Shown here piece by piece: positions 7,051 to 15,207 of a stretch of DNA of 64,000 bases (position 1 is its first letter; each line of letters begins with the position of its first letter). The stretch is from Stenotrophomonas sp. Iso1 (GTDB lineage: Bacteria > Pseudomonadota > Gammaproteobacteria > Xanthomonadales > Xanthomonadaceae). The notes beneath the pieces are model-generated. The model was not told the origin of the DNA. It saw nothing but the letters and a program-made list of their open reading frames with translations, and searched no databases. The translations under genes and the position numbers were made by a program. The DNA lies in contig NZ_JAODBT010000004.1 of NCBI RefSeq assembly GCF_027497995.1, positions 62,001-126,000 on the forward strand, read 5' to 3'.

Positions 7051-8208
7051 ATGAAACAGCAAAGCATCCTCAACGACCCCTATTCCATAACGCTTCCCTG
7101 CATTCGCGTTAGCCAGCCTATCGGTGACTTCTACGTCGCGTCCATCGATTCTGCACTCCTTCGCGAGATCACCTTCTCCGATGTCCGCGAGCTACGAGGC
7201 GGACGCGAAATGGACGAATACTTGGGCATTCAGCGCGAGGTAAATCCGAAGCGCGTGAAAGAAATCGGCAAGTACGTGAACACTATTGATGCGTGCTTCC
7301 CTACAGCCGTTATCTTGGCTGTCCCGGGCATCTGTGCTACCTACAATGAGGACGCAAAGTCCCTCACGTTGACAAATGTGTTGGAAGGCGAAATCCGAAT
7401 AGATCGAACTCAGATTGCGCGAGTGCTGGATGGACAGCACCGAATCGAAGGCTTGCAGCACCTGCATAACGGACACCCAAAATTTGAAGTTAATGTCTCG
7501 ATCTTCATTGAGATGGACATAGAGAGCCAAGCCTACATTTTCTCTGTCGTCAACCTTGCTCAGACAAAGGTCAGCAAGAGCCTCGTATACGACCTTTTCG
7601 AGTATTCCAAATCACGTAGTCCGCAAAAGACGGCACACACTATCGCGGTGGCGCTGGATAGAGCTGATGCCAGCCCGTTCAATAAGAGAATAAAGAGGCT
7701 GGGTGTAGCAACCCAAGGTCGCTTCACCGAGACGCTGACCCAGGCCACATTTGTGGAGTCGCTTCTTCGCTATATGACTTCCGATGCCACCACGGATCGC
7801 GACCTCTATCTGCGTAACAGCAAGCCAGCTCGGGCGGACTCCGACGAAGCGAGGAAACTCATCTTCCGCAACATGTTCATTGAAGAGAGAGATATGGACA
7901 TCGCGGATATCCTCTTCAACTATTTCTCCGCCGTTCGCGAGCGATGGCCTGTTGCATGGGCGGGCCTTGGGGATGGCGCCGTTTTGAATAAGACCAACGG
8001 CTTCCGCGCACTGATGAGGTTGCTGCGCCCCGCCTATCTCCACTTTGTGGCGCCTGGAGAGTTGGTCTCACAGGCTCAATTTTTGGCACTATTCAGCCGG
8101 GCAAAATTGAAGGACGAAGAGATAACGACCGAGACCTACAAGCCCGGGACTAGTGGCGAGACTTTGCTATATCACACGTTGCTCGGTCAGCTTCGCCTAG
8201 ATGCTTAA
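7051..8208 (+). CDS. DGQHR-domain protein (DndB/ParB-like superfamily)
   Basis: A 385-residue protein with the signature VLDGQHRIEGL at about 126-136, preceded by VNPKRVKEIGKYV and AVILAVPG. These match the DGQHR family, related to DndB and distantly to ParB/sulfiredoxin folds. Family members act in DNA-modification systems, for example DndB in phosphorothioation, as regulators or nucleotide-handling factors. The following VNLAQTKVSKSLVYDLFE stretch is also typical. No dnd or dpd genes are nearby; its partners are a Dam-type methylase and a membrane protein. The C-terminal half is helical without a known motif. The start ATG lies 3 bp after the membrane-protein stop. Confidence 0.8.
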   Translation: MKQQSILNDPYSITLPCIRVSQPIGDFYVASIDSALLREITFSDVRELRGGREMDEYLGIQREVNPKRVKEIGKYVNTIDACFPTAVILAVPGICATYNEDAKSLTLTNVLEGEIRIDRTQIARVLDGQHRIEGLQHLHNGHPKFEVNVSIFIEMDIESQAYIFSVVNLAQTKVSKSLVYDLFEYSKSRSPQKTAHTIAVALDRADASPFNKRIKRLGVATQGRFTETLTQATFVESLLRYMTSDATTDRDLYLRNSKPARADSDEARKLIFRNMFIEERDMDIADILFNYFSAVRERWPVAWAGLGDGAVLNKTNGFRALMRLLRPAYLHFVAPGELVSQAQFLALFSRAKLKDEEITTETYKPGTSGETLLYHTLLGQLRLDA

Positions 8209-8370
8209 CAGAACGGCGCGACCTCTGGGCCGCGCCGTAACTTCAGAGGCCTGTGGCGGAAAGCCGCGCTCTAGCCACGTCGGCATAGTGCTTGATTACC
8301 ACGGCCTCGCCGCCGCCTCCGTGGCGCGATACCATTCACGCATCAGGAGCAGCACGACACGGAGTGAGGT
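8209..8370. other. Intergenic gap with GC-rich hairpin
   Basis: Just after the DGQHR stop there is a GC-rich dyad (GGCGCGacctctgggcCGCGCC, about 8215-8236) that could end the cassette transcript, although no T-tract follows. The rest (8240-8370) shows no gene and leads into the acyltransferase ribosome-binding site. Confidence 0.4.
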
Positions 8371-9465
8371 TTGCGGTTTCAGTCATTGCAGGCGCTACGT
8401 GCCATTGCGGCTTTGGGTGTTGTGCTGTTCCACCTACAGCCCTATGAAGCCAAATACCTGTCGGGGCATTCACTGCTCGGCGCATTTGCCCGGCAGGCCG
8501 ATAGCGGTGTGGATCTGTTCTTCGCGCTATCTGGCTTCCTCATGACAACACTGGCCACCGAGCGTTACGTCGGCCCGCGTGCAGCCCTGCAGTTCCTGTC
8601 CAAGCGCGCTTGGCGGATCCTGCCCACCTACTGGCTCCTGACCATCGGCATTGCAGCGCTGGCATTTGCCGCGCCTTCGCTGATTGGCATTCAGCCGACA
8701 GGCCAAGAGATCGCCGCCTCGCTCTTGCTATTGCCGCAGGCACAACTGCCGATCCTGCCTGTTGGATGGACGTTGGTGCATGAGGCCTATTTCTATCTGG
8801 TCTTCGCTGCAGCCATCGCCGTTGTCCCCGAACGATTCGTGACCGCCTATCTGATCGCCTGGGCGATGGGCGTGGCCAGCATCGGCCCGTTGCTGCCCAC
8901 CGATGCCGGCTCGGCTGCAAGGCTCGCGTGTAGCCCCTTGACGTTGGAGTTCATTGGCGGCGCGTTGCTCGGAATCTATTGGCGGGCGATACCCGTGAAC
9001 GTTGCGCCCTTCCTTGCACTGATCGGCGCCGCTGCAATAGTGGGCGGCATGGGCTTCGTCGCTTGGGGACACGTCGCGCCCCTGCATCAGTGGCAGCGCG
9101 TGGCGGTGTATGGCGGCGGTGCAATCCTGCTGATCGCCGGCATGGTGCGGATGGAACACGCAGGGTCTATCCGCGTGCCCACTTGGCTATCGGCGCTTGG
9201 CGATTCATCTTTCGCGCTGTACCTGACGCACTTGTTCGTCATGAGCGCCGTCGCGCGCATTTGGACTCTGGCGGGTGTCGGATACACGCTGATTCAGCAC
9301 GCGGCCTTCGTCATCGCCATGGTGGTGGCGTGCTATGTGATCTCGCGGGTGTTCTACGTCGTCGTAGAAAGACCGCTTTTAAGGCTATCCACGTCCCCGC
9401 GCAGGGAGGCACCTAAATTGCAGCGTGGCGACGCCAATGCTCTAGGCCAACCGCGCCCTAGCTGA
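8371..9465 (+). CDS. Acyltransferase 3 family membrane O-acyltransferase (O-antigen modification type)
   Basis: An integral membrane acyltransferase of 364 residues with about ten hydrophobic helices. The N-terminus LQALRAIAALGVVLFHL carries the conserved Arg and His of the AT3 family, and SGVDLFFALSGFLM is the second family hallmark. The TTG start at 8371 is preceded by a strong GGAGTGAGG ribosome-binding site and fits the family N-terminus. Phage-borne members acetylate lipopolysaccharide O-antigen and cause seroconversion that blocks superinfection. Here it sits alone in the accessory arm before a bidirectional terminator, which suits a lysogenic-conversion gene. The substrate is unknown. 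Confidence 0.88.
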   Translation: MRFQSLQALRAIAALGVVLFHLQPYEAKYLSGHSLLGAFARQADSGVDLFFALSGFLMTTLATERYVGPRAALQFLSKRAWRILPTYWLLTIGIAALAFAAPSLIGIQPTGQEIAASLLLLPQAQLPILPVGWTLVHEAYFYLVFAAAIAVVPERFVTAYLIAWAMGVASIGPLLPTDAGSAARLACSPLTLEFIGGALLGIYWRAIPVNVAPFLALIGAAAIVGGMGFVAWGHVAPLHQWQRVAVYGGGAILLIAGMVRMEHAGSIRVPTWLSALGDSSFALYLTHLFVMSAVARIWTLAGVGYTLIQHAAFVIAMVVACYVISRVFYVVVERPLLRLSTSPRREAPKLQRGDANALGQPRPS

Positions 9466-9486
9466 TGCCTTGCTGGGCGCGGTTGG
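9447..9486. terminator. Bidirectional hairpin between convergent genes
   Basis: CCAACCGCGCCC (9447-9458) and GGGCGCGGTTGG (9475-9486) form a perfect 12-bp stem with a 16-nt loop. It overlaps the acyltransferase 3' end and lies just beyond the methylase stop codon on the other strand. There is no long U-tract, but position and stability fit termination of both transcripts. Confidence 0.65.
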
Positions 9487-9494
9487 GAACAACC

Positions 9495-10205
9495 TTACGG
9501 TGTGACCAGCCTTTGCTGCGCCACCTGCCAGTAGTGCTCTGTCATCTCGATGCCCGTGTAGGCGTATCCCTCTTCACGGGCTGCAACGAGCGTTGTTCCC
9601 GAACCGGCGAAGGGATCTAGGATCCGCCCGCCGGTCTCACAGATCCGCACCAGCTGCCGCATCAGGTCGGTTGGCTTTCCGGTCATATGGTGCTTGTCCA
9701 CCTTACGCACAGCCTCCCGCACCACACCAGGTAGCACCGGCGCTCGGCGCGCCAGCGGCATGTGGCCTTTGCTACCCCAGACCACATACTCGGCCTGATT
9801 GCGGAAGCGTCCCTTCTGTGGCCGTACCCCTTCCGTTTTGTCCCACACAGCCACCCCGCGCCACGTGAACCCCGCACACTGCAGCGCATCCGTTGTGAGC
9901 GGCAGCTGCCGCCAGTCAGTGAACAGCAGCACCGGCGCGCCTTCCTTCAGCACACGGTGGCACTCGGCCAACCACAACCGCATCCATGCCAAGTGTGAGC
10001 GTTGGTCGCGCTCGTCACCGACGAAGTCAGCGTGCAGCTGCCGGCTGCCGCTCTGCATGTACTTCGTCTGCGGCGACTGCTGCCGCGATGCGGCATGTAC
10101 CCCGCCGCTGGCATAGGGCGGATCAGTGATCAGCGCATCAAAGCTGCCGGACGGCAGTGTGGGAAGGACGCTCAGAGCGTCGCCGTGGATCAGTTCGTTC
10201 TTCAT
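9495..10205 (-). CDS. Site-specific DNA methyltransferase (N4-cytosine/N6-adenine class)
   Basis: A 236-residue beta-type amino-methyltransferase. The catalytic motif DPPY at 28-31 (ALITDPPYASGG) comes first and the AdoMet loop DPFAGSGTTLVAA (197-209) near the C-terminus, the expected order for this class. No restriction partner is present. It is translated with the upstream com gene, which overlaps its start by 68 bp, as in Mu-type com-mom arrangements. It likely protects phage DNA from host restriction. It faces the acyltransferase tail to tail and is the last gene of the leftward portal/terminase side. The recognition sequence is unknown. Confidence 0.92.
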   Translation of the reverse strand: MKNELIHGDALSVLPTLPSGSFDALITDPPYASGGVHAASRQQSPQTKYMQSGSRQLHADFVGDERDQRSHLAWMRLWLAECHRVLKEGAPVLLFTDWRQLPLTTDALQCAGFTWRGVAVWDKTEGVRPQKGRFRNQAEYVVWGSKGHMPLARRAPVLPGVVREAVRKVDKHHMTGKPTDLMRQLVRICETGGRILDPFAGSGTTLVAAREEGYAYTGIEMTEHYWQVAQQRLVTP

Positions 10206-10368
10206 TGTTGGAGCCTTCTTGGTGTCGCTCGCGGCGATCCATTGGGAGGCTCTCGGCCTTCATGTGATTCAGCACTCCACAGCGGGTGCATTTGATTTGT
10301 AATTCGTAAAGCCCGGTGCCCTTTGCAAGCAACCGGGCGCAAGCGCCGCAGCGCATTTCTTTCATCAC
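10138..10368 (-). CDS. com: Com-like zinc-finger translational regulator
   Basis: A 76-residue protein with MRCGACARLLAKGTG and IKCTRCGVLNH. Cysteines 7, 10, 27 and 30 form a four-Cys zinc site, as in phage Mu Com, which opens the mom mRNA for translation. The first 45 residues match the family; the tail after SLPMDRRERHQEG is unrelated and overlaps the methylase reading frame, so the real functional part may be short. The overlap with the downstream methylase supports a role in controlling its translation. Start codons at 10368 or 10365 are equally possible. Confidence 0.8.
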   Translation of the reverse strand: MMKEMRCGACARLLAKGTGLYELQIKCTRCGVLNHMKAESLPMDRRERHQEGSNNEERTDPRRRSERPSHTAVRQL

Positions 10369-10373
10369 TTACT

Positions 10374-11387
10374 TCACGTACCTGCTGCTGCCAGATCAAA
10401 TTGCTCGAAGCTGATCGCTTCGATGCCAAGCCATTCGTTGATCGCTTCCATGCGCGATTGCAAGGGCTGCAGCTCCATCGCAGCCCACACCAACGCGGCT
10501 TCACGAATTGATCCAAAGCCACCACTGTTCTGCGGCACGATGCCGATCAACTGAGGTGGCACACGCAGCGAGGCCAGCATGTCATCGCGTGTCACGCTCT
10601 TGATGCCGTTGAATTCATCTTTGGCCGCCACCTCACTGACCGGGATCAACTGCACGCCATCCTTCTTGCCGCCCGGCGAATGCAAGAACAGGTTCTTGAA
10701 ATTGCCCGGGCCACGAGCATCCTTCAGTGCTTCGCGCAAGCTGGTCACGTCCGCATCATTCACTTGTGGATCCGACAGGTACAGGATGAAACCCGCGTGT
10801 GAGCCGTTGGTGTAGTACTTGCGTCGGAACAGCGTGGCCGATTCATTGAGCAACGCCGACTGAATTGCGGGCATCCATTCGGGCAACCCGTAGACCTCCT
10901 GGTCGACATCCGCCTCACGCAGCTGGAACACACTTCCGGGCCTGAACTCATGTTCGGCCTGACCAGCTCGCACCTGAAAGAACTCACCATCCACGACACC
11001 CCGGCGCATGTACTGAGCCAACGGCACGTTGAGGCGCAATGCGCCGCCCGACAGCGCGTTCTGACGCTCGACGTAGGCCATGCCAAAGGTGAGGAAGTCC
11101 AAGGCCAGCTGGGCGAACTGAGAGCGCGACAGCAGACGGTTCGGCTTGAACGTGCGCACCAGCATGTTGCGCTTGAAGGTCAAGCCGCTTTGCAAGTACG
11201 GGTTCGACCGCGTGGTGCGGGACAGGCCGTGTAGATCCACCGGCGGCTCAAAGTAACGGCCATTGCGCCAGCATTCGAGGTAGTCCAGCAGCCCGCGCGA
11301 GTCGAGCACAGGCGTCGGCTCGCCAAACGTGAACGCCTCAAACTTGCCCGTGGGCGCCTGCGGGGCATCCTTGGCGGTATCGCTCAT
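10374..11387 (-). CDS. Q: Phage portal protein (P2 gpQ, PBSX family)
   Basis: The portal forms the dodecameric ring at the capsid vertex through which DNA is packaged. The 337-residue protein has the family order: EAFTFGEPTPVLD at the N-terminus, YFEPPVDLHGLSRTTRSNPY, FGMAYVERQNA, YGLPEWMPAIQSALLNESA, RRKYYTNGSHAGFILY and RVPPQLIGIVPQNSGGFG. The ATG at 11387 overlaps the terminase stop (TAATG), so translation is coupled. It reads leftward with the terminase, as Q and P do in P2. Confidence 0.96.
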   Translation of the reverse strand: MSDTAKDAPQAPTGKFEAFTFGEPTPVLDSRGLLDYLECWRNGRYFEPPVDLHGLSRTTRSNPYLQSGLTFKRNMLVRTFKPNRLLSRSQFAQLALDFLTFGMAYVERQNALSGGALRLNVPLAQYMRRGVVDGEFFQVRAGQAEHEFRPGSVFQLREADVDQEVYGLPEWMPAIQSALLNESATLFRRKYYTNGSHAGFILYLSDPQVNDADVTSLREALKDARGPGNFKNLFLHSPGGKKDGVQLIPVSEVAAKDEFNGIKSVTRDDMLASLRVPPQLIGIVPQNSGGFGSIREAALVWAAMELQPLQSRMEAINEWLGIEAISFEQFDLAAAGT

Positions 11388-13144
11388 TAGTAAATCTCCA
11401 TGGTGCTGCGGGCGGCGGCGGTGCCTTCCAGCGGTTCGTTCTGCAGCGCGTGCAACAACGCCCATGCCAGGTCAGCGTGCCCCGTGGTGCGGGTGCGGCC
11501 AGCCGTGTAGGTGATCTGCCGGCCACTGGCCGTGATCGTTTTATTGATTGCCATCAGCGACTGCGTGAGATCCGTCCAACCCGCGTCGTATTCCAATCGC
11601 TCGTTCTTGATCACGTCATACGCCTTAAGCACCAGCCGTGACTTCACTTCCGGGGAGTAACTGAAGGTGGTGAGGTTCGGGAAGAACTGCTTCACCAGCT
11701 GGGCCACGCCGGTGCCCATGCCCGTCGTGTCGATGCCGATATAGGTCACCCAGTACCGCTGCGTGATCTTCTGGATGAAAGCCGCCTGCGCGGCGAAGTC
11801 CATGCCCTTGAACTGATGGCGTTCGAGAACGCGAAATTTGCCGCCCTGCGTCTGCGGCGGTGCCACCACCACGATGCCGGCACTGTCGCCTGTCTCGGCC
11901 GGATCGTAGCCCACCCACACCGGCCAATCGCCATAGGGGCGTAGTGCAAAGGGCTTGTACTCCCCTTCCCACTCCACCCAGCTGTCCACCATGCAGGGCT
12001 GCAGCATGGTCAGTGGGAACACGCTGGCGCTGTCGTCCACGAACTCGCACATCAGCAGGTTGGCGAATTCCTCCGGGCTGTAGTCGCGCTTCAATTCCTC
12101 AATGTCGAACAGGTCGCAACCACGCCCAGCGGCATCGAGCACGGTCACAATCTGCCGCCACATGGCGTCCTCGCAGCGGCGACCACCGGCCAAACGCCCG
12201 TGGCTGACGTCCACGTTCAAGTGCTGCGACGTGGGCCGCCCCTTGTTGAAGCGCTCGCCCGTCCAGAAGTCGTAGGCCTCATGGGCCATCGTGGACGGCG
12301 TACTGAAGTACGTGCGGCGCCACTGCTTGTGCATGGCCATACCGCTGGCCACTTTGTTCAACTGGTTGAAACCATACGTCCAGAAGAATTCGTCGAAATA
12401 GAAGTTCCCGTGATAGCCCTGCGCCGTGCGCGCATTGGTGCCAAGGAAAAACATTTCGGCGCCGTTGCCCAAGGTAATCGGGTCACCGGTCAGGTCACGG
12501 TCGAGCACATCGCGGATGAAGCCGCGCATGTAGCCAAGGAAGATGTGCGCCTGGCTCTTGGATGCACTCAGGAAAATCTGATTTCGCCCTGTAGTCAGGG
12601 CATCGATCAGCGCTTCACGGGCGAAGTAGTAGGTGGCACCGATCTGGCGTGACTTCAGGATGACGCGGGTGCGCTCATTGCCGGCCCGATACCAATCCTT
12701 CTGGTAGTCGAAGCAGCCATCCAAGAACGCCTGCTGCAGCTTCTCCACTTCCTCTTCGCTGAAGCTGTTCTTGCGTGGCTTCTGCTTCGGGACGGAGTTA
12801 CGGTTGGCAACCTTCGGATTCAGATCCTTTTCATTTCCGCCATCTTGGTAGCGTTGGATCCGCGCCTGCCGCTCAAGCTGCCGGTGCAGCAGGTCAATCT
12901 CTTTGAAGTCGCCGCCGGTCTTTCCATCCTTCATGATCAGCACGCACAAGCGCGCTTCCAGCGCTCCGCCAATGCGTTCGACGTTGTCCGCGCGATCCCA
13001 TTCGTCGCGCGACTTCCAGCTGTGTATGGTGCGTTCCTTCTCGCCCGTGGCGTCGGCGATGTCGCACACACGCCAGCCCATCCAGTAAAGGAACTTGGCT
13101 TGTCGGCGGGGATCCATCTGCAGCTGGTCGGAAACGCTATTCAT
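11387..13144 (-). CDS. P: Terminase large (ATPase) subunit, P2 gpP
   Basis: The 585-residue packaging motor protein has an N-terminal helix-turn-helix region (about 10-48, FLYWMGWRVCDIADATGEKE). The ATPase domain has VILKSRQIGATYYFA as Walker A-like segment (161-174) and FYFDEFFW as Walker B with Glu (248-255). The C-terminal nuclease-like domain begins around VWVGYDPAETGDSAG, with the later Asp in YIGIDTTGMG. I chose ATG 13144 (MNSVSDQLQMDPRRQ) over an upstream in-frame codon because family members start there. It diverges from the scaffold gene O. Confidence 0.96.
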   Translation of the reverse strand: MNSVSDQLQMDPRRQAKFLYWMGWRVCDIADATGEKERTIHSWKSRDEWDRADNVERIGGALEARLCVLIMKDGKTGGDFKEIDLLHRQLERQARIQRYQDGGNEKDLNPKVANRNSVPKQKPRKNSFSEEEVEKLQQAFLDGCFDYQKDWYRAGNERTRVILKSRQIGATYYFAREALIDALTTGRNQIFLSASKSQAHIFLGYMRGFIRDVLDRDLTGDPITLGNGAEMFFLGTNARTAQGYHGNFYFDEFFWTYGFNQLNKVASGMAMHKQWRRTYFSTPSTMAHEAYDFWTGERFNKGRPTSQHLNVDVSHGRLAGGRRCEDAMWRQIVTVLDAAGRGCDLFDIEELKRDYSPEEFANLLMCEFVDDSASVFPLTMLQPCMVDSWVEWEGEYKPFALRPYGDWPVWVGYDPAETGDSAGIVVVAPPQTQGGKFRVLERHQFKGMDFAAQAAFIQKITQRYWVTYIGIDTTGMGTGVAQLVKQFFPNLTTFSYSPEVKSRLVLKAYDVIKNERLEYDAGWTDLTQSLMAINKTITASGRQITYTAGRTRTTGHADLAWALLHALQNEPLEGTAAARSTMEIY

Positions 13145-13298
13145 TGCAGCTAGGTTGAGCGGCCCGGCGCGCGCGCGACACGCAATCGCCCTGTAATCGC
13201 AGCGTTTACACGTCAACGTCGTTGATGGTCATTCGCGCCATGCCGAACATGAGACATCGCATCAACAACGATGCTCAACGGCAATTGCAGAGGGCGAG
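13145..13298. promoter_or_regulatory. Divergent late promoter region between P and O
   Basis: In P2-like phages this gap holds back-to-back late promoters activated by Ogr at TGT-N12-ACA sites. Here there is TGT at 13192-13194 and ACA at 13208-13210 (13 bp between, one more than in P2), and a perfect palindrome CAACGTCGTTG at 13214-13224. Either could be the activator site; I cannot decide between them. Confidence 0.45.
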
Positions 13299-14150
13299 AT
13301 GGCCACCAAAAAAGACAAGAAGTTCCGTTCCAAGTTCTTCCGCGTGGCCGTCGAAGGTGCCACCTGTGACGGTCGCAACATCGAGCGCCAGGACATCGAG
13401 GACATGGCCGCCACCTATGATCCGGTGGTCTACGGCGCTCGCATCTGGATGGAGCACATTCGCGGCATCCTTGCCGACAGCGCCTTCCGCGCCTACGGCG
13501 ACGTGCTTGCTCTGAAGAGCGAGGAAGTGGACATCAACGGAAGCAAGAAGCTGGCGCTGTTCGCTCAGATCCAGCCGACTGATGACCTTATCAACATGGT
13601 CAACGTGCTGAAGCAGAAGATGTTCACCAGCATTGAGATTGCGCCGAAGTTTGCCGACAGCGGCAAGGCGTATCTGTGCGGCCTGGCCGTTACTGATTCG
13701 CCGGCCAGTTTGGGCACCGAGATGCTGACGTTCGCTGCGCAGCTGGACAAGAACCCGCTGAACGACCGCAAGCAGCAGCCCGAGAATCTGTTCTCTGCGG
13801 CAGCAGAAACCACCATTGAGTTCGAGGAAGTCGAACAACCGGCGCCGCGCCAGTCCAAATTCGCAAACCTGTTCAAGACGCTAGGAATCAAGCCCAAGCC
13901 GGAACCCGAGCCGAAAGAAGACGACGCACCGGACTTCGCCGCGTTCTGCACCCAGCTGGCCGAAACCGTAGATGCCCAAGATGAAGAAATCGAATCCCTT
14001 AAGCAGAAGGTGGCGCTGGGAGACGGCCGGCTCAAGGAATTCTGCACCCAGCTGGCGGCTCTGGCCAAGGTGCTGAACGAAACCCCGCAGAGCTACACCC
14101 AGCGCCCCGTGGTCACCGGCAAGAGCGGTGACGACGCCACCGACTGCTGA
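13299..14150 (+). CDS. O: Capsid scaffolding protein/protease, P2 gpO
   Basis: This 283-residue protein directs capsid assembly and is self-cleaved by its N-terminal serine-protease domain. Characteristic segments are KFFRVAVEGATCDGRNIERQ, YDPVVYGARIWMEHIRG, LFAQIQPTDDLINMVNVLK and VTDSPASLGTEMLTFAAQ. The C-terminal half (about 180-265) is charged and coiled-coil-like, with KEFCTQLAAL echoing an earlier FCTQLAETV, as expected for the scaffold part. It starts the rightward late operon. Confidence 0.95.
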   Translation: MATKKDKKFRSKFFRVAVEGATCDGRNIERQDIEDMAATYDPVVYGARIWMEHIRGILADSAFRAYGDVLALKSEEVDINGSKKLALFAQIQPTDDLINMVNVLKQKMFTSIEIAPKFADSGKAYLCGLAVTDSPASLGTEMLTFAAQLDKNPLNDRKQQPENLFSAAAETTIEFEEVEQPAPRQSKFANLFKTLGIKPKPEPEPKEDDAPDFAAFCTQLAETVDAQDEEIESLKQKVALGDGRLKEFCTQLAALAKVLNETPQSYTQRPVVTGKSGDDATDC

Positions 14151-14189
14151 TCGCAGCACACCCCACCCTTCAAGATTCAGGAGCATCTG

Positions 14190-15203
14190 ATGCGTAGCGA
14201 AACCCGTGTGCTGTTCGATCAGTACACCCAACGACTTGCCAACCTCAACGGCGTGGCGGATCCGTCCAAGGCCTTCACCGTTACCCCCAACGTGCAGCAG
14301 ACGATGGAAGGCCGGATTCAGGAGAGCAGCGCCTTTCTGTCGGCCATCAACGTCATCGGTGTGACTGACTTGCAGGGTCAGAAGATCGGCGTCGGCGTGG
14401 GCGGCACCATCGCCGGCCGCACCGATACGACCGGCGACGGCGAGCGCAAGCCCGGCAACCCGGTCACGCTGGACAGCAACGAGTACAAGTGCGTTCAGAC
14501 CGACTTCGACACCGCGATGTACTACGCGCAGCTGGATGCCTGGGCACGTCAGAAGAACTTCCAGCCGTTGGTGCGCGATGCCATCGTGACCCGCCAAGCA
14601 CTGGATCGCATCATGATCGGTTTCAACGGCACCAGCGTTGAGGCCACGACCAACCGCGCAGCGAATCCGCTGTTGCAGGACGTCAACAAGGGCTGGCTGC
14701 AGCACTATCGTGAGAAGGCTCCACAGCGCGTATTGACTGAGGGCAAGACGGCAGGCGTTGTGAAGATCGGCGGCGCCGATTCCGACTATGCCAACCTCGA
14801 TGCCCTGGTCATGGACGCTGTGTCCACCATGATCGAGCCTTGGTATGCACGCGATCCGAACCTGGTCGTGATCCTCGGCCGTGAGCTGATTCACGACAAG
14901 TACTTCCCGATCATCAACAAAGACAACGCCCCGACGGAACAGCTGGCGGCCGATCTGGTGCTGGGTGCAAAACGCATCGGCGGATTGCAGCCGGTGGATG
15001 TCCCGTTCATGCCGCCCAACGCCATGATGATCACCAGCCTGAAGAATCTCTCGCTCTACTGGCAGATCGGTGGCCGCCGCCGTCACGTCGAAGAGGAGGC
15101 GAAGAAGAACCGCGTGGTCAACTACGAGTCGTCCAATGATGGCTATGTGGTCGAGGACTACGGTTTCGGCTGCGTGATTGAGAACATCAAGGTCGGGGGC
15201 TGA
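14190..15203 (+). CDS. N: Major capsid protein, P2 gpN
   Basis: A 337-residue HK97-fold coat protein. The N-terminal RVLFDQYTQRLANLNGV and the segments FLSAINVIGVTDLQGQKIG, GGTIAGRTDTTG, YYAQLDAWARQKNFQ and LSLYWQIGGRRRHVEEE are typical of the P2 capsid family. P2 gpN is trimmed at its N-terminus by gpO. It lies between O and M in canonical order, with a ribosome-binding site (CAGGAG) 7 bp upstream. Confidence 0.97.
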   Translation: MRSETRVLFDQYTQRLANLNGVADPSKAFTVTPNVQQTMEGRIQESSAFLSAINVIGVTDLQGQKIGVGVGGTIAGRTDTTGDGERKPGNPVTLDSNEYKCVQTDFDTAMYYAQLDAWARQKNFQPLVRDAIVTRQALDRIMIGFNGTSVEATTNRAANPLLQDVNKGWLQHYREKAPQRVLTEGKTAGVVKIGGADSDYANLDALVMDAVSTMIEPWYARDPNLVVILGRELIHDKYFPIINKDNAPTEQLAADLVLGAKRIGGLQPVDVPFMPPNAMMITSLKNLSLYWQIGGRRRHVEEEAKKNRVVNYESSNDGYVVEDYGFGCVIENIKVGG

Positions 15204-15207
15204 GGCC

